Below, piece after piece: positions 1-9,164 of a DNA stretch of 64,000 bases. Positions within the stretch are counted from its first letter, which is position 1; the number at the start of each line of letters is the position of its first letter. Position numbers and translations under genes: made by a program. Source of the DNA: Hyphomicrobiales bacterium (lineage in GTDB: Bacteria > Pseudomonadota > Alphaproteobacteria > Rhizobiales > Methyloligellaceae); the NCBI GenBank assembly GCA_021775525.1, contig JAJFHQ010000005.1:1-64000 (forward strand). The letters are read 5' to 3'. The notes under the pieces were generated by a model that was not told where the DNA came from, searched no databases, and saw nothing but the letters and a program-made list of their open reading frames with translations.

Positions 1-578
1 CGCTGCAGGCTGCGGCGCGGCCAGTAAAGGCCGGAGTTGAGAGCCAGCGGCACGCAGGGAACTCCCAGCCGTTCATAGAGGTAGAGCGCGCCCGGTTTGT
101 AGGCCGGTTCGGCCCCTGGCACCCGCCGCGTCCCCTCTGGGAATATCAGGATATGCCGACCCTTGCTTACACGGTCAAGCGCATCATTTGCCATGCGTCG
201 GAGCGCTGATGGCCCAGATTCTCGGCGCACAAAGATCATCCTGAATTTGGCCGAGAACCAGCCGTAAAAGGGAATCCACATCAGCTCGCGCTTCATGATG
301 ATGGCCGGGTCATGCAACAGCGGGACAAGTGCGAAGGTGTCCCAGGCCGACTGGTGCTTGGACGCCACCAGAACTGCACCTTGTGGCAGGTTTTCGCGCC
401 CCCGCACTTCAAGCCGTGTTCCGACAATTACTTTGAGCAGCCACACGCAGGTGCTGCCGTGGGCGCTCAAGCCCGCCATGGCCCAGGAACGCGGCGCCAG
501 CATCAGCCAACTGCCCAGAACGAGATAGAGGGCGCTCACAGTATAAAAAGCGATTGTGTAGATCACCGCGCGGATCAT
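1..578 (-). CDS. plsC: 1-acyl-sn-glycerol-3-phosphate acyltransferase (PlsC family), 3' end outside window
   Basis: Transfers an acyl chain to lysophosphatidic acid in phospholipid synthesis at the inner membrane. The visible 192 residues open with a hydrophobic segment (about residues 5-30) and carry the HX4D catalytic box as KHQSAWDT and the substrate-binding box FPEGTRR, in the order and spacing of the family. The start is the ATG at 578, which reads MIRAVIYTIAF. The gene runs off the left edge, so its C-terminus is not seen. It lies 28 bases downstream of the DUF218 gene and is probably read with it and ftsEX. The family is secure; the exact acyl-acceptor is inferred. Confidence 0.9.
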   Translation of the reverse strand, partial: MIRAVIYTIAFYTVSALYLVLGSWLMLAPRSWAMAGLSAHGSTCVWLLKVIVGTRLEVRGRENLPQGAVLVASKHQSAWDTFALVPLLHDPAIIMKRELMWIPFYGWFSAKFRMIFVRRESGPSALRRMANDALDRVSKGRHILIFPEGTRRVPGAEPAYKPGALYLYERLGVPCVPLALNSGLYWPRRSLQ

Positions 579-606
579 GAGGCTTGGCCCTCTCTCCTGC
601 CCGGTC

Positions 607-1251
607 TCAGTTGACGGAGGCCGATGACGTTCTCGACCCGCCTAGGCCTGCAGACGTCACGGCCCGTGTCCCAAAATACTGGGTCAACGCATTCAGGTAT
701 TTCACATATTCGGAGAACAAGAGCCGGCGTGTTCCCGGGTGAGACCACCAGTTTTCAATTTTAAAATTGGGCGAGAGCACCGCGTAAGGAATGAGATGTA
801 CATGGGGCATGACGCGGGCATATTCGATTAGCGTGCGCGGCATGTGATAAGAGCTCGTGACGACAATAAGCGAGGAAAAGCCATGGCGATCGACCCACTC
901 ACTGGTCTCGGCCGCGTTGCCGCGCGTATCAAGTGCGGCGCGCCCCAAATCCACACAACAGGGGAAGAACTCGGCCCCCCTCGGCACCAGACGTTGCAAC
1001 TCGCTCGCCTTGGTGGACGGGTTGACGCCGGTAATCAGCAACCGCTTGGCTTGTCCCGTTGTCAGCAATTTGAATGCCTTGCCGATACGAGCCTTGCCGC
1101 CGGTCAGCGCCACGATACCCTCTGCCGCCTGTGGAGTGCTGCTGTCCCGCTCGATCGCGTTCACGAACAACACGAAGCCGGTGGCAAACACGGCACCAGC
1201 GAGCGCTATTCCAAAAACGATATATCTCAGCGCGCGGACAATTCCGGCCAT
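607..1251 (-). CDS. YdcF/DUF218 family membrane-anchored protein
   Basis: DUF218 proteins such as YdcF, SanA and ElyC are envelope proteins; ElyC affects peptidoglycan and lipid-carrier metabolism, but the biochemical activity here is unknown. From the ATG at 1251 the protein has 214 residues: a membrane anchor at about 8-30, then the DUF218 core with VALTGGKARIGKAFKLL, the GVNP turn and the VTSSYHMPR motif typical of the family. Reading could extend back to 1419, but that adds a non-conserved tail overlapping ftsX, and GGGAA lies upstream of 1251. It sits between ftsX and plsC on the same strand, as in many alphaproteobacteria. Confidence 0.82.
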   Translation of the reverse strand: MAGIVRALRYIVFGIALAGAVFATGFVLFVNAIERDSSTPQAAEGIVALTGGKARIGKAFKLLTTGQAKRLLITGVNPSTKASELQRLVPRGAEFFPCCVDLGRAALDTRGNAAETSEWVDRHGFSSLIVVTSSYHMPRTLIEYARVMPHVHLIPYAVLSPNFKIENWWSHPGTRRLLFSEYVKYLNALTQYFGTRAVTSAGLGGSRTSSASVN

Positions 1252-1364
1252 TCTCAATTCCCGAGCTAGACAAATGCGAAACGCCCCCTGAGAAGGAGGC
1301 GAATACGGATCAATCCTTAGCACAATCGGTGGAAACAGCGAGTGGTGAAACAGTTTTTCGTGGC

Positions 1365-2372
1365 TCAGTCGTGCGACTTCAAAATGCGATAAACGCCATA
1401 TCGCGATGTGAGCATACACAGGGAGGCAACGACAACAACCACCGCCCCGAACAGAATATAACCCGGCCAGTCAAGCACGGCGGTTCCCACGAGCTGCCTG
1501 AATTCCGCCGCTGCAAGCCCGCCACTGCTCAGGAATCGCATCACAACCGGCAGCAGGAGAAACATCAGCGTCGCGCCAAGCGCCCCGACCAGGCCCGCGC
1601 GAACCCCGATACTCAGAAAGTGTTTTTCGAATTCATGGGCGATGAATCTCTCCCGTGCTCCGACGAAATGCAGCACCTCTATTATCTCCCGGTTCGACGC
1701 CATCGCGCTCTTTGTTGCCGAGACGATGCTGGCAACCGTCGCCGCACCGACAAGGACCAGCACCGCAAAGCCCCCCAGGACCATGGAGCGCGTTACGGTG
1801 CGTAGCTCGCTTTGCCAGCGGCGATGGTCATCGAGCGTCACGCCTTTGAAATTACTCTCAAGCGCTCGGCGCACCACGCTCATGTCTGGCAGTGAGCTGC
1901 GGTCGATCTCAACCGCGATCAGCCGCGGTACAGGAAGCGCTGACAGCGCATTTGAATCCCCCAGCCAGGGTTTCAGCAATTCACCGGATTCTTCTGAACT
2001 CAACGGGCTGACTTTCACAATCCCCGCCTGCTTGGCCAGGAACAACGACACCAGAGTCACTTTTTTCTCAAATTCTGCAGCGTCAACGGGAATAACCTGA
2101 ACCGTCACCTCGCTGGCAATATCGGCAAACCAGTCATTGGCAGACTGGTTCACCATGTAAACGGCACCCGATGTCAGGCAGGCGAGGAAACACATGATGG
2201 CAATCACGACTGTGAGCGCACGCCCCGCAACCGAGGCCGGCTGCACGATCGGCGCAGACATGGCACGGGCTTCGCGGCGCACAAGGGCACGAATCACAGC
2301 CACCCAGGGGCTGTCGGCCACTGTCTCGGCCCAGTAGCCCTTGATTTTATCTAACTTCAAGATGTCCTTCAT
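1365..2372 (-). CDS. ftsX: Cell division protein FtsX
   Basis: Membrane partner of the FtsE ATPase; in the family the FtsEX complex links the Z-ring to activation of peptidoglycan hydrolases across the inner membrane. The 335 residues show a cytoplasmic N-terminal stretch, a first membrane helix (about 50-72), a periplasmic domain (about 75-195), then three helices near 200-222, 255-280 and 300-325, as in FtsX. The gene overlaps the end of ftsE by 26 bases, which implies coupled translation. The C-terminus ends shortly after the last helix (SRYGVYRILKSHD). Confidence 0.92.
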   Translation of the reverse strand: MKDILKLDKIKGYWAETVADSPWVAVIRALVRREARAMSAPIVQPASVAGRALTVVIAIMCFLACLTSGAVYMVNQSANDWFADIASEVTVQVIPVDAAEFEKKVTLVSLFLAKQAGIVKVSPLSSEESGELLKPWLGDSNALSALPVPRLIAVEIDRSSLPDMSVVRRALESNFKGVTLDDHRRWQSELRTVTRSMVLGGFAVLVLVGAATVASIVSATKSAMASNREIIEVLHFVGARERFIAHEFEKHFLSIGVRAGLVGALGATLMFLLLPVVMRFLSSGGLAAAEFRQLVGTAVLDWPGYILFGAVVVVVASLCMLTSRYGVYRILKSHD

Positions 2373-3003
2373 TCAGCACCATTCGCGGAGCATCGCATTG
2401 ATCCATCAGCTGGAAATCATGGGTCGCTATGATGACCGATGTCCCCAGCCTGTTAAGTTCAATAAACAGGCGCAACAGCCTGTTCGCCATGTTCGGGTCA
2501 ACGTTACCTGTCGGTTCATCTGCAAGCAGTAATTCCGGCTTACCGATCACGGCACGGGCTATGGCAGCGCGCTGCTTCTCACCTCCCGACAGCACTTCAG
2601 GGTAGGCGGTCATGCGATCTCCAAGCCCGACCCATTTCAGCAAATCCGTGACATCTTCGCTATAGGACGCCTCGCTCTTTCCGAACACCCTCAAGGGAAG
2701 AGCAACATTTTCCCAGGTCGTCAGATGGTCCAGCAACCGGAAGTCCTGGAACACGATGCCGATGCGACGGCGAAGGTCAGCCCGCTCCGGCGATGGCAAA
2801 TCAGCGCAGTTCTGGCCAAACAGGTGAATCAACCCGCGGCTCGGCCTGAGCGACATCAGCAACAGCCGCAACAGCGAGGTCTTTCCCGCGCCTGAGGGGC
2901 CGGTTAAAAAATGGAACGACCCGCGCACGAGATGAAAGTCGACATCCCGGAGCACTTCGGGTCCCAGACCGTATCTCAGACCGACATTTTCAAAGCGGAT
3001 CAC
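2347..3003 (-). CDS. ftsE: Cell division ATP-binding protein FtsE
   Basis: Cytoplasmic ABC ATPase that drives FtsX. Its 218 residues match family length. Visible motifs are Walker A GPSGAGKT (35-42), the Q-loop in FQDF, the ABC signature LSGGE (138-142), Walker B LLLADEPTG (158-166) and the switch histidine in ATHD. The gene is the first of ftsE-ftsX-DUF218-plsC and is separated by a 159-base divergent promoter region from the zinc-ribbon gene read the other way. Confidence 0.95.
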   Translation of the reverse strand: MIRFENVGLRYGLGPEVLRDVDFHLVRGSFHFLTGPSGAGKTSLLRLLLMSLRPSRGLIHLFGQNCADLPSPERADLRRRIGIVFQDFRLLDHLTTWENVALPLRVFGKSEASYSEDVTDLLKWVGLGDRMTAYPEVLSGGEKQRAAIARAVIGKPELLLADEPTGNVDPNMANRLLRLFIELNRLGTSVIIATHDFQLMDQCDAPRMVLNEGHLEVR

Positions 3004-3162
3004 TTATAGCTGTCCCGACGCAAAATGAGCATTGAACAATAAGCCTTTATGCTGGACGGCATCTGCCGTATCAACGAATTTCAGCTTGCAACGGACGCGT
3101 GGGGATAGAATAAGAAATTCTTTCTCTTACTCAGCGCCGTCACATGGAGAACGGGATACTCT

Positions 3163-4149
3163 ATGATCCTGGAATGTCCAAATTGCGAAACCAGTTACGA
3201 AATTCCGGTCGAGCTTCCTCCGGAAGGCCGCAAGGTGCGTTGCGCCAGCTGCCAGCATGTCTGGACCGCAATGAATGTGGCACCGGAGATTTCTCTTTCA
3301 GATTTCGAAGACGAGGAAATCGCCTTCATGGAAGAGGACGAAACACCGGAAGATGCATCATCGCCGGAAGCTGAACCGGCGGCGGTTGCTGAAGAAGCAC
3401 CTGCACCCGAATCAGCTGATGAAGTCAATTTCGACTCCATACCCGTGGATGAACCTGAAGCTGCTCCGGCCGCCGAGGTGGAATTTGAAGCTGAACCGGT
3501 GGCTGAAGCTGTACCCGCGACCGAAGCAGAGGACGCCAGTGAAGACCTTAGCGACAGTGCACTTGAAGAGGCCTTCTCAGCCGCTTTTGATGAGGCGTCT
3601 GGCGCAGAAGTCAAAACAGAGGATGAGACACAGCCTGAGGCGACAGCACCCGAACATGAGGAGGTCGAAAGCCCTCCTATTATTATCGGCAAGGCCAAGA
3701 AACGGCGCGGACCCATGCTGGGTAATGTGGCAGCCGGCTGGGCCGGGCTGGGCGTTGTCCTGGCCGGGCTGATGAGTGGTGCCTATTTCCAACGCACCAG
3801 CCTGGTCAGCGCACTTCCCGGAGCAGCCTCCACTTATGAGAGCCTCGGTCTGCCCGTCAATGTACGCGGACTCGAATTCGCTGATGTGAAATATTCCTGG
3901 GAAACGAGCGCGGGACGCCCCGTCCTCGAGGTGTTTGGTAATATCGTCAATGTGACCTCAAACCCGCTGAAGGTACCCACGGTCGTTTTCGGTCTGCGCA
4001 CCAAGGAAAAAGTGGAGGTCTATCAATGGGCGGCCGATGTGACCTCGGAACTTCTGGAGCCCGGCAAACAAACAAAGTTTTCGGCCCAGATACCAACTCC
4101 ACCAAAATCCATCCGTGACGTCCAGGTGCGCTTCGCCAAGGTGCGCTGA
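3163..4149 (+). CDS. MJ0042-type zinc-ribbon / DUF3426 membrane protein
   Basis: An alphaproteobacterial inner-membrane protein of unknown role. The N-terminus is a zinc ribbon: CPNC at residues 5-8 and CASC at about 27-30, followed by QHVWTA, the MJ0042 pattern. Then come about 120 acidic, Ala/Glu/Pro-rich low-complexity residues, a single membrane helix (about 190-212), and a C-terminal beta-rich domain of the DUF3426 kind (VFGNIVNVTSNPLKVP). The start ATG at 3163 follows GGAGAACGGG. It lies 14 bases before hpt and seems to be read with it. It is often a neighbour of ftsE in this class, so a role in the envelope is a reasonable guess. Confidence 0.85.
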   Translation: MILECPNCETSYEIPVELPPEGRKVRCASCQHVWTAMNVAPEISLSDFEDEEIAFMEEDETPEDASSPEAEPAAVAEEAPAPESADEVNFDSIPVDEPEAAPAAEVEFEAEPVAEAVPATEAEDASEDLSDSALEEAFSAAFDEASGAEVKTEDETQPEATAPEHEEVESPPIIIGKAKKRRGPMLGNVAAGWAGLGVVLAGLMSGAYFQRTSLVSALPGAASTYESLGLPVNVRGLEFADVKYSWETSAGRPVLEVFGNIVNVTSNPLKVPTVVFGLRTKEKVEVYQWAADVTSELLEPGKQTKFSAQIPTPPKSIRDVQVRFAKVR

Positions 4150-4163
4150 GAAAAGGGGGCGGC

Positions 4164-4706
4164 ATGAGCCCGGTCGCGGCAAGTGGCGAAACGATTGAGA
4201 TTCTCTTCAGCACCGAAGAAATTGCTGCGCGCACGCGTGCCCTGGCCCGCGAAATAGCTGACAGCGGTTTCTCCGACCTCCTGGTCGTACCCATCCTCAA
4301 GGGTTCATTCATTTTCGGCGCGGATCTTCTGCGTGCGCTACACGAAACCGGAACGGCGCCGGAAGTGGATTTTATTTTCCTTTCAAGCTACCGCGACAAG
4401 ACACGCTCTTCGGGCCAGGTCGAAGTCCTGAGCGATATCAAGGCCGATATTGCAGGACGCGACGTGCTTCTGATCGACGACATCCTGGAGTCTGGCCGCA
4501 CGCTCGCTTTTGCCTCGGAATTGATCCGCACGCGCGGCGCCAATCGTGTTGTCACGTGCGTCTTGCTGGACAAGCCGGTGACGCGCGCTGTCGAAATCAC
4601 ACCTGATTTTCGCGGCTTCGAATGTCCGGATGCCTTCGTTGTCGGCTATGGCATGGACCTCGCGCATCGTTTTCGAGAGTTGCCATATGTCGGCCGAATC
4701 GTGTGA
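4164..4706 (+). CDS. hpt: Hypoxanthine phosphoribosyltransferase
   Basis: Purine salvage enzyme that joins hypoxanthine (or guanine) to PRPP to give the nucleotide, in the cytoplasm. The protein has 180 residues, the usual size. The PRPP-binding signature is VLLIDDILESGRTL (residues 101-114) with both acidic residues, preceded by the PILKGSFIFGADLLR loop, and the C-terminus carries the FVVGYGMD motif that contacts the base and metal. GGGGGC precedes the ATG at 4164. It lies between the zinc-ribbon gene and cpdR, all on the plus strand. Confidence 0.93.
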   Translation: MSPVAASGETIEILFSTEEIAARTRALAREIADSGFSDLLVVPILKGSFIFGADLLRALHETGTAPEVDFIFLSSYRDKTRSSGQVEVLSDIKADIAGRDVLLIDDILESGRTLAFASELIRTRGANRVVTCVLLDKPVTRAVEITPDFRGFECPDAFVVGYGMDLAHRFRELPYVGRIV

Positions 4707-4745
4707 ACTCATAATTCGGGGTGTGAATATCGGGGCTAAATGGCC

Positions 4746-5117
4746 ATGGCGCGCATTCTGCTAGCGGAAGATGACATAGCGGTGTGCGATTTCGTGCGCC
4801 GGGCGCTGGAAATGGACGGACATGACGTGGTGCCCGTTCATGATGGCGGCGAAGCGCTTGAGAAGCTGCTTTCCCCCGTCGAAGAGTTCGACCTGCTCCT
4901 CTCGGACATCCGCATGCCGGTGATGGATGGCGTTGCGCTCTCGCTGCAGGCAGCACGTGATTTGCCCGATCTGCCCATCCTGCTGATGACAGGATATGCG
5001 GAACATCGTGACCGCGCCTACGGGCTCGAAGCCCTCATAAAAGGCATCGTGCAAAAACCGTTCACGCTGGCGCAAATCCGGGAAGAAGTGAAAGCCGCTC
5101 TGGGCGAAGCTGACTAG
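4746..5117 (+). CDS. cpdR: Response regulator CpdR (single receiver domain)
   Basis: In alphaproteobacteria CpdR is a lone receiver protein, phosphorylated through the CckA-ChpT relay; when unphosphorylated it helps localise ClpXP and degrade cell-cycle proteins. The protein is only a receiver domain of 123 residues: acidic pair EDD near 8-10, phosphoacceptor Asp54 in LLSDIRMP, the T/S switch in LLMTGYAEH and the Lys in QKPFT. MARILLAEDD is the typical CpdR start, so I use ATG 4746; ATG 4740 two codons earlier is also possible, and both follow GGGGC. No output domain or partner kinase is nearby. It ends 5 bases from the convergent SGNH gene. Confidence 0.9.
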   Translation: MARILLAEDDIAVCDFVRRALEMDGHDVVPVHDGGEALEKLLSPVEEFDLLLSDIRMPVMDGVALSLQAARDLPDLPILLMTGYAEHRDRAYGLEALIKGIVQKPFTLAQIREEVKAALGEAD

Positions 5118-5122
5118 GGCGC

Positions 5123-6127
5123 CTATTGATTGCTCGGTCCGCGCCAATGGGGCGGCGTGCATCTGTCCTTGCGCCCGCCGGAGATAAGTGCACAAAACTT
5201 TTCCGCCGTCTCGCGATGCCCTTCCGCACCCATATGGAAATCGACCCTCGGGTATTTCTTCCAGCCATGCTCAAGATCGAGGACACCCACACGGAAGCCC
5301 GGTTCTCCCACGTCCATCTCACCATCTTTCAGGGATCGCACATCAAATTCCCTGAGCTGCGGAAATGCCATCGGGATCCGCCTGGAAAGATAGCTGATAA
5401 GCAGGGGCACTTTCCGGCTGCGGGCAATCGCGATCATACGGTCCACCTGGGATGCAAAATATTTGAAGCTTTCAGGTGAGTAGCGCTCGGCCTCGGGTTT
5501 TCTGAAAAATTGGCGTTTCAACCTGAAATAGGCAAAGCGCGCGCCTACCAGAAGGTAGGATTTCGACAGGATCGGGGAATAGGTCAGAGGCGGGTTTCGA
5601 TCATTCTTGTGAGCGAGGTAGATCGCGAAATCCGCATCGATCCCATCCAGCACTTCTTCCATATTATCGGCAACATTTTCCGCGTTATATCCCGGCGTGC
5701 CGTAGTTGATGACCTCGATATTCTGGTCGATCTGCTCCATGCGCCTTTGGAATGTCTTCTTCAGCGGCATCGACCATCCAAAGGCTTCGCTATCGCCGAA
5801 GGTGGCGATGCGGAACTTGCCAGATTTTGGTGCAATCGGCCGGTCGGAGCGGATCCCTTGCGCATTCACAACCCAGTCGATCGGCTCTTCAAACCGGTCG
5901 TTCAATCCCCTGAAGCCAACCCGCGCGCCGGGCTTGAGCAGATAGGCACGCGAATCATTGCCCGGCGCCCGCATGACAAGTGCTTCCAGGTCACGCGCGC
6001 CAGGCAGGAAAATCCGCCCGCAAATTTCCAGCGCCACCAATGCGAGAATGAGACCAATAAATCCTGTGATTACGCTGAAAGCGCGCTGCCTTGATCTTGA
6101 TGGCTGGCTGGGTAGTTTTTCATTCAT
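5123..6127 (-). CDS. Membrane-anchored SGNH/GDSL hydrolase
   Basis: A probable esterase or acylhydrolase of the SGNH superfamily, anchored by an N-terminal helix (about residues 17-37) with the catalytic domain outside the cytoplasm. The nucleophile block reads FGDSEAFGWSM, the glycine block is NYGTPGYNAENV, the third block may be the LAHKND stretch, and the terminal Asp/His pair is in DFHMGAEGHRE. The 334 residues fit this group. The substrate is unknown; relatives act on polysaccharide acetyl groups or lipids. It is convergent with cpdR and has no operon partner on its own strand close by. Confidence 0.78.
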   Translation of the reverse strand: MNEKLPSQPSRSRQRAFSVITGFIGLILALVALEICGRIFLPGARDLEALVMRAPGNDSRAYLLKPGARVGFRGLNDRFEEPIDWVVNAQGIRSDRPIAPKSGKFRIATFGDSEAFGWSMPLKKTFQRRMEQIDQNIEVINYGTPGYNAENVADNMEEVLDGIDADFAIYLAHKNDRNPPLTYSPILSKSYLLVGARFAYFRLKRQFFRKPEAERYSPESFKYFASQVDRMIAIARSRKVPLLISYLSRRIPMAFPQLREFDVRSLKDGEMDVGEPGFRVGVLDLEHGWKKYPRVDFHMGAEGHRETAEKFCALISGGRKDRCTPPHWRGPSNQ

Positions 6128-6224
6128 GGCGAGCTGTGTTCTGAAACGCGCGTGATGTGAGGTGAGGCGTTCTCATACACCGGAACATCTGCGGAAACTA
6201 GGCCGATCTGTACGAGGTCAGCCC

Positions 6225-8918
6225 TCAAAATTGCTGGATCAGCCGCTCCAGGTAATCCAGTTCCAGCATTGGGCGGGTCGGTTCGCCAAGACGCTTTCTC
6301 AGCTCATCCAAAATTTCGCGCGCGCGCTGGATATCGATCTCATCAGGTACCTTGACCGAGGTTCCAAGGTCCGGACCTTGCGTGCGTTCGGGTCGCCCGA
6401 ACGGGTCCTTGTTGCGCTGCCCGCCCTGCCCAAAGCGGGTGGCGAGCGATTGCAAGACCTGCTCGGCGACGGACTGGGTGCCTTGACGCAACCGGTCAAG
6501 GGCGAGCGTCTGCTGCTGTGTGGCCCGCCCGAGGTTCTCCTCATCCAGCGCCTTGCCCGCTTCGTTCATGGCCCGGCCGGCATCATCAAGCTGTTCGGGC
6601 GGACGCGTGCCAAGCGTGCGCAACTGTTCAAGCAGTCCGTCCAGGCGCTTGCGAATGCTGCCTTGCCGGTTTGACAAAGCACCGTAGCGTTTGTCGCCGC
6701 TGCCTCTGCCCTTGCCCTTGTTTTTACCTTCGCCTTCGCCGTACCGACCTCGGCCCTGCTGGCCCTGACGGCCCTGGCCGCGGCGACCCTGTTCTCCGCG
6801 CTGTCCATTGCGCTGACCAATACCGCCATTTTGTTCAGCCCTGCGCTGCTGGTTCCGGCGGCGGGCTTCGCGTGCATCGCGATCATCTTCACGGCTCCGG
6901 CTCTTGCGCTGTTCCTTGAATGTCTCATCGAGTAGTTTCTGCTGGCGCTGAATAACCTCTCCGAGACCCTGCACGGTGTTCATCATCTGCTGGCTCTGCG
7001 CATTGGGGTTGGCCTGACCCATCTGCAGGCGCTGCATCATGCCGCTGAGCTGATCCAGCAGGCGCTGCGCCATGTCCCGGGACCCGGTCTTGGCAAGGTT
7101 CTCGATATTACGCAGCATCTCCTCGAGATCTTTGCTCGACAGGGTTTGCTGCGGCCCAAGCCCTTCGGGCATTTTTGCAAGATTGCCATTCTGCCGCGCC
7201 TTCTCGGCCATGGCCTGCAGGAAGCGGTTGAGCGCGTTGCGCAGCTTGTCCATCAGCTTGGCGATTTCGGCTTCCGACGCGCCTTCTTCCAGCGCCTTGC
7301 GCAACTCTTCCTGAGCGGTTTTCAGGTCGGCTTCAGCCTGCGGCAAATCACCGTCCTCGATCCGGACTGCCAAATCCCACAATTGCCCGACAACGCTTTT
7401 CAGGCCCTCAACGGTTCTGTTGCTGCGCAGCCGCCAGTAAGCAGAGCGCAAGCCCAGATAAAGCACTTTGTCTTTGAAGAAGCGTTCGGGTGCGATGGTC
7501 AGCGCGGCAAGTGCCCTCTCGACCGGTGCTCTTTCCTCAGGCTTGCGCACCAGGCTCTTGCGCTGCTCGATGATAGCCTTGGCCAGCGGCTTGGTAAATT
7601 TGCGTGACGGCAGAACAAGCTCATAGGGCTCACTTCGGCCTTCCTGTCCGCCCTGGTCGCGCGCGACAAGCGTCATCACCACTTTCAACCCCGCCCAGGG
7701 ATGGGAGGTGAGATCCTTGTAAGTGCGCGCCTCGGCAAGCTTGGTGTTGGCGCGCGGCAACTTCAGCGCCATGAGCGGCGGATCGAAAGCCTTGAGCGCC
7801 TCGTTCACCTCAGGCAGATCTTTTGTTGCACCGTCATTTTCTGCTGCTGACTGTTTGCCTCCCTTGTCTGGCAGGGCAAAGGTCGCTTGTGCGCTTGCCA
7901 CGCCATAATCGTCCTTGACCCGGTAGGCAAACCTGAGGGCCCCACGCGGCGCGCGGTTCGGCTCCTGCGTCAAAACAATGACCGGCACGGTGTCCTTGAT
8001 CACGTCGAAATTCCACGTCGCGAGAGAAAGCCCCGTCTTGCCAACGACCACGCTCATGGGCTCGGTAATGTTGATCTTGTATTCCGAAAAAGCATCTTCG
8101 CTGCTTGAGGGCTTGATGGTCTTTTTCAGGGCGCCTGCCTTACCTTCAACCCGCACGATGGGGCGGGAACCAGCCGGTCCATTGACCCGCACCAGCAGCA
8201 GGCTCTTTTCCGGTGTCGTGATCTGGCGGATGTTTTGCGTGTCAGACCCGTTCGCCAGGACGATTGGCGGCCTGGAAGTGTAGATTGGCGGTGTCACCCA
8301 GGCATCGACCCGGAACCGGGACACAAGATCCTGAGGCCCGATAGCAAAAGCAGACGTGAACCGCTGCAGCGTTGCATCGCCGGAGGCCGTAAACCCGATT
8401 GCCAGCAGCATCAGAAGTGCTGCACGCAGCGCATAGGGATCCGCTTCTCCAAGGCGCGGATGCGGCCACCCCGCCGAGAGCTTCCGGAGCATCTCGGCGA
8501 GTCTTTGCCGGTGAATCTCCCACAATGCGCGCTGTTCTGCGCTCGCGCTTTCGCCAAGCTCATCCTCGAACGATGTGGCGGGCCTGTGTTTCACACCCGA
8601 CGCCTGCTCAAGGCGGCGCAAACCTTCCTCGCGTGAGGGCCAGGGTATGCGCATCAGCGGCACAAACGAGGCGATGAGCGCGATTGCGAAACCGAGGATC
8701 CCCGCCTTGTGCACCAAAGGTGGTAACAGGCTCCAGACTTCGCCAAGCGTGAGGAGCATGAAGCAGCCCGCAACGGCGAACGGCCACAAAAGCGACCGCC
8801 ACGCCCGCTCGAATACGATGCCGGCCTGCGCCAGCCGCACCTTGCGCGCGAGTATGAGCGGCGCACCCTCGAGCGGATCACGCCCGGATTTTCTGTCTTG
8901 AGTATCGGAGCGGTTCAT
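6225..8918 (-). CDS. TIGR02302/DUF4175 family large membrane protein
   Basis: Alphaproteobacterial protein of unknown function, typically 800-900 residues (897 here). The N-terminus has two close membrane helices (about residues 30-50 and 57-77) and a third near 165-185, then a long periplasmic-type region, a helical stretch rich in Glu, Gln and Ala, and a Gly/Arg/Gln-rich low-complexity segment (about 6690-6900 in the DNA) before the conserved end LDYLERLIQQF. I start at ATG 8918 (MNRSDTQDRK) because GAAGG precedes it; reading could extend to 8999. In many Rhizobiales this gene directly follows lysA; here about 4 kb of other genes lies between. Confidence 0.85.
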   Translation of the reverse strand: MNRSDTQDRKSGRDPLEGAPLILARKVRLAQAGIVFERAWRSLLWPFAVAGCFMLLTLGEVWSLLPPLVHKAGILGFAIALIASFVPLMRIPWPSREEGLRRLEQASGVKHRPATSFEDELGESASAEQRALWEIHRQRLAEMLRKLSAGWPHPRLGEADPYALRAALLMLLAIGFTASGDATLQRFTSAFAIGPQDLVSRFRVDAWVTPPIYTSRPPIVLANGSDTQNIRQITTPEKSLLLVRVNGPAGSRPIVRVEGKAGALKKTIKPSSSEDAFSEYKINITEPMSVVVGKTGLSLATWNFDVIKDTVPVIVLTQEPNRAPRGALRFAYRVKDDYGVASAQATFALPDKGGKQSAAENDGATKDLPEVNEALKAFDPPLMALKLPRANTKLAEARTYKDLTSHPWAGLKVVMTLVARDQGGQEGRSEPYELVLPSRKFTKPLAKAIIEQRKSLVRKPEERAPVERALAALTIAPERFFKDKVLYLGLRSAYWRLRSNRTVEGLKSVVGQLWDLAVRIEDGDLPQAEADLKTAQEELRKALEEGASEAEIAKLMDKLRNALNRFLQAMAEKARQNGNLAKMPEGLGPQQTLSSKDLEEMLRNIENLAKTGSRDMAQRLLDQLSGMMQRLQMGQANPNAQSQQMMNTVQGLGEVIQRQQKLLDETFKEQRKSRSREDDRDAREARRRNQQRRAEQNGGIGQRNGQRGEQGRRGQGRQGQQGRGRYGEGEGKNKGKGRGSGDKRYGALSNRQGSIRKRLDGLLEQLRTLGTRPPEQLDDAGRAMNEAGKALDEENLGRATQQQTLALDRLRQGTQSVAEQVLQSLATRFGQGGQRNKDPFGRPERTQGPDLGTSVKVPDEIDIQRAREILDELRKRLGEPTRPMLELDYLERLIQQF

Positions 8919-9082
8919 CGCCTTCACGCTACCATATGAAATCACCTCGCTTCGAGCAGTTTTCACACCCCATGTTGGCCGATTTGCGACATTTGCCACA
9001 TTTCAGCCTTCACGACTGGGTGATTATGCACGCGCAATGAATTTGCGGCATCTCTTCCTGCGAAGCAGAAACCCCCTAGTCG

Positions 9083-9146
9083 GGAAGGTATGTATTGGAT
9101 TATTCTACCTTCCGGATGGGGGCCGGCTCTGCCCCGGACAACCGGC
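9083..9146 (+). promoter_or_regulatory. Two hairpins in the leader of the cysteine-rich secreted protein gene
   Basis: GGAAGGTA (9083-9090) pairs perfectly with TACCTTCC (9106-9113) over a 15-base loop, and GCCGG (9122-9126) pairs with CCGGC (9142-9146). They are followed at once by AAGGGGG (9150-9156), a strong ribosome-binding site, and the ATG at 9165. The first repeat could be a protein operator instead of an RNA stem. There is no run of T after the second stem, so it is not a standard terminator. I recognise no known riboswitch. Confidence 0.4.
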
Positions 9147-9164
9147 ATTAAGGGGGTTTTTCAG

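Noticed and set aside
857..1291. Open frames on the plus strand inside the DUF218 gene
   Set aside because: They lie wholly over a gene with clear family motifs on the minus strand and have no recognisable protein features.
6690..6900. DNA repeat in the TIGR02302 gene
   Set aside because: It reflects the Gly/Arg/Gln-rich protein segment; codons vary and no tandem unit is kept.
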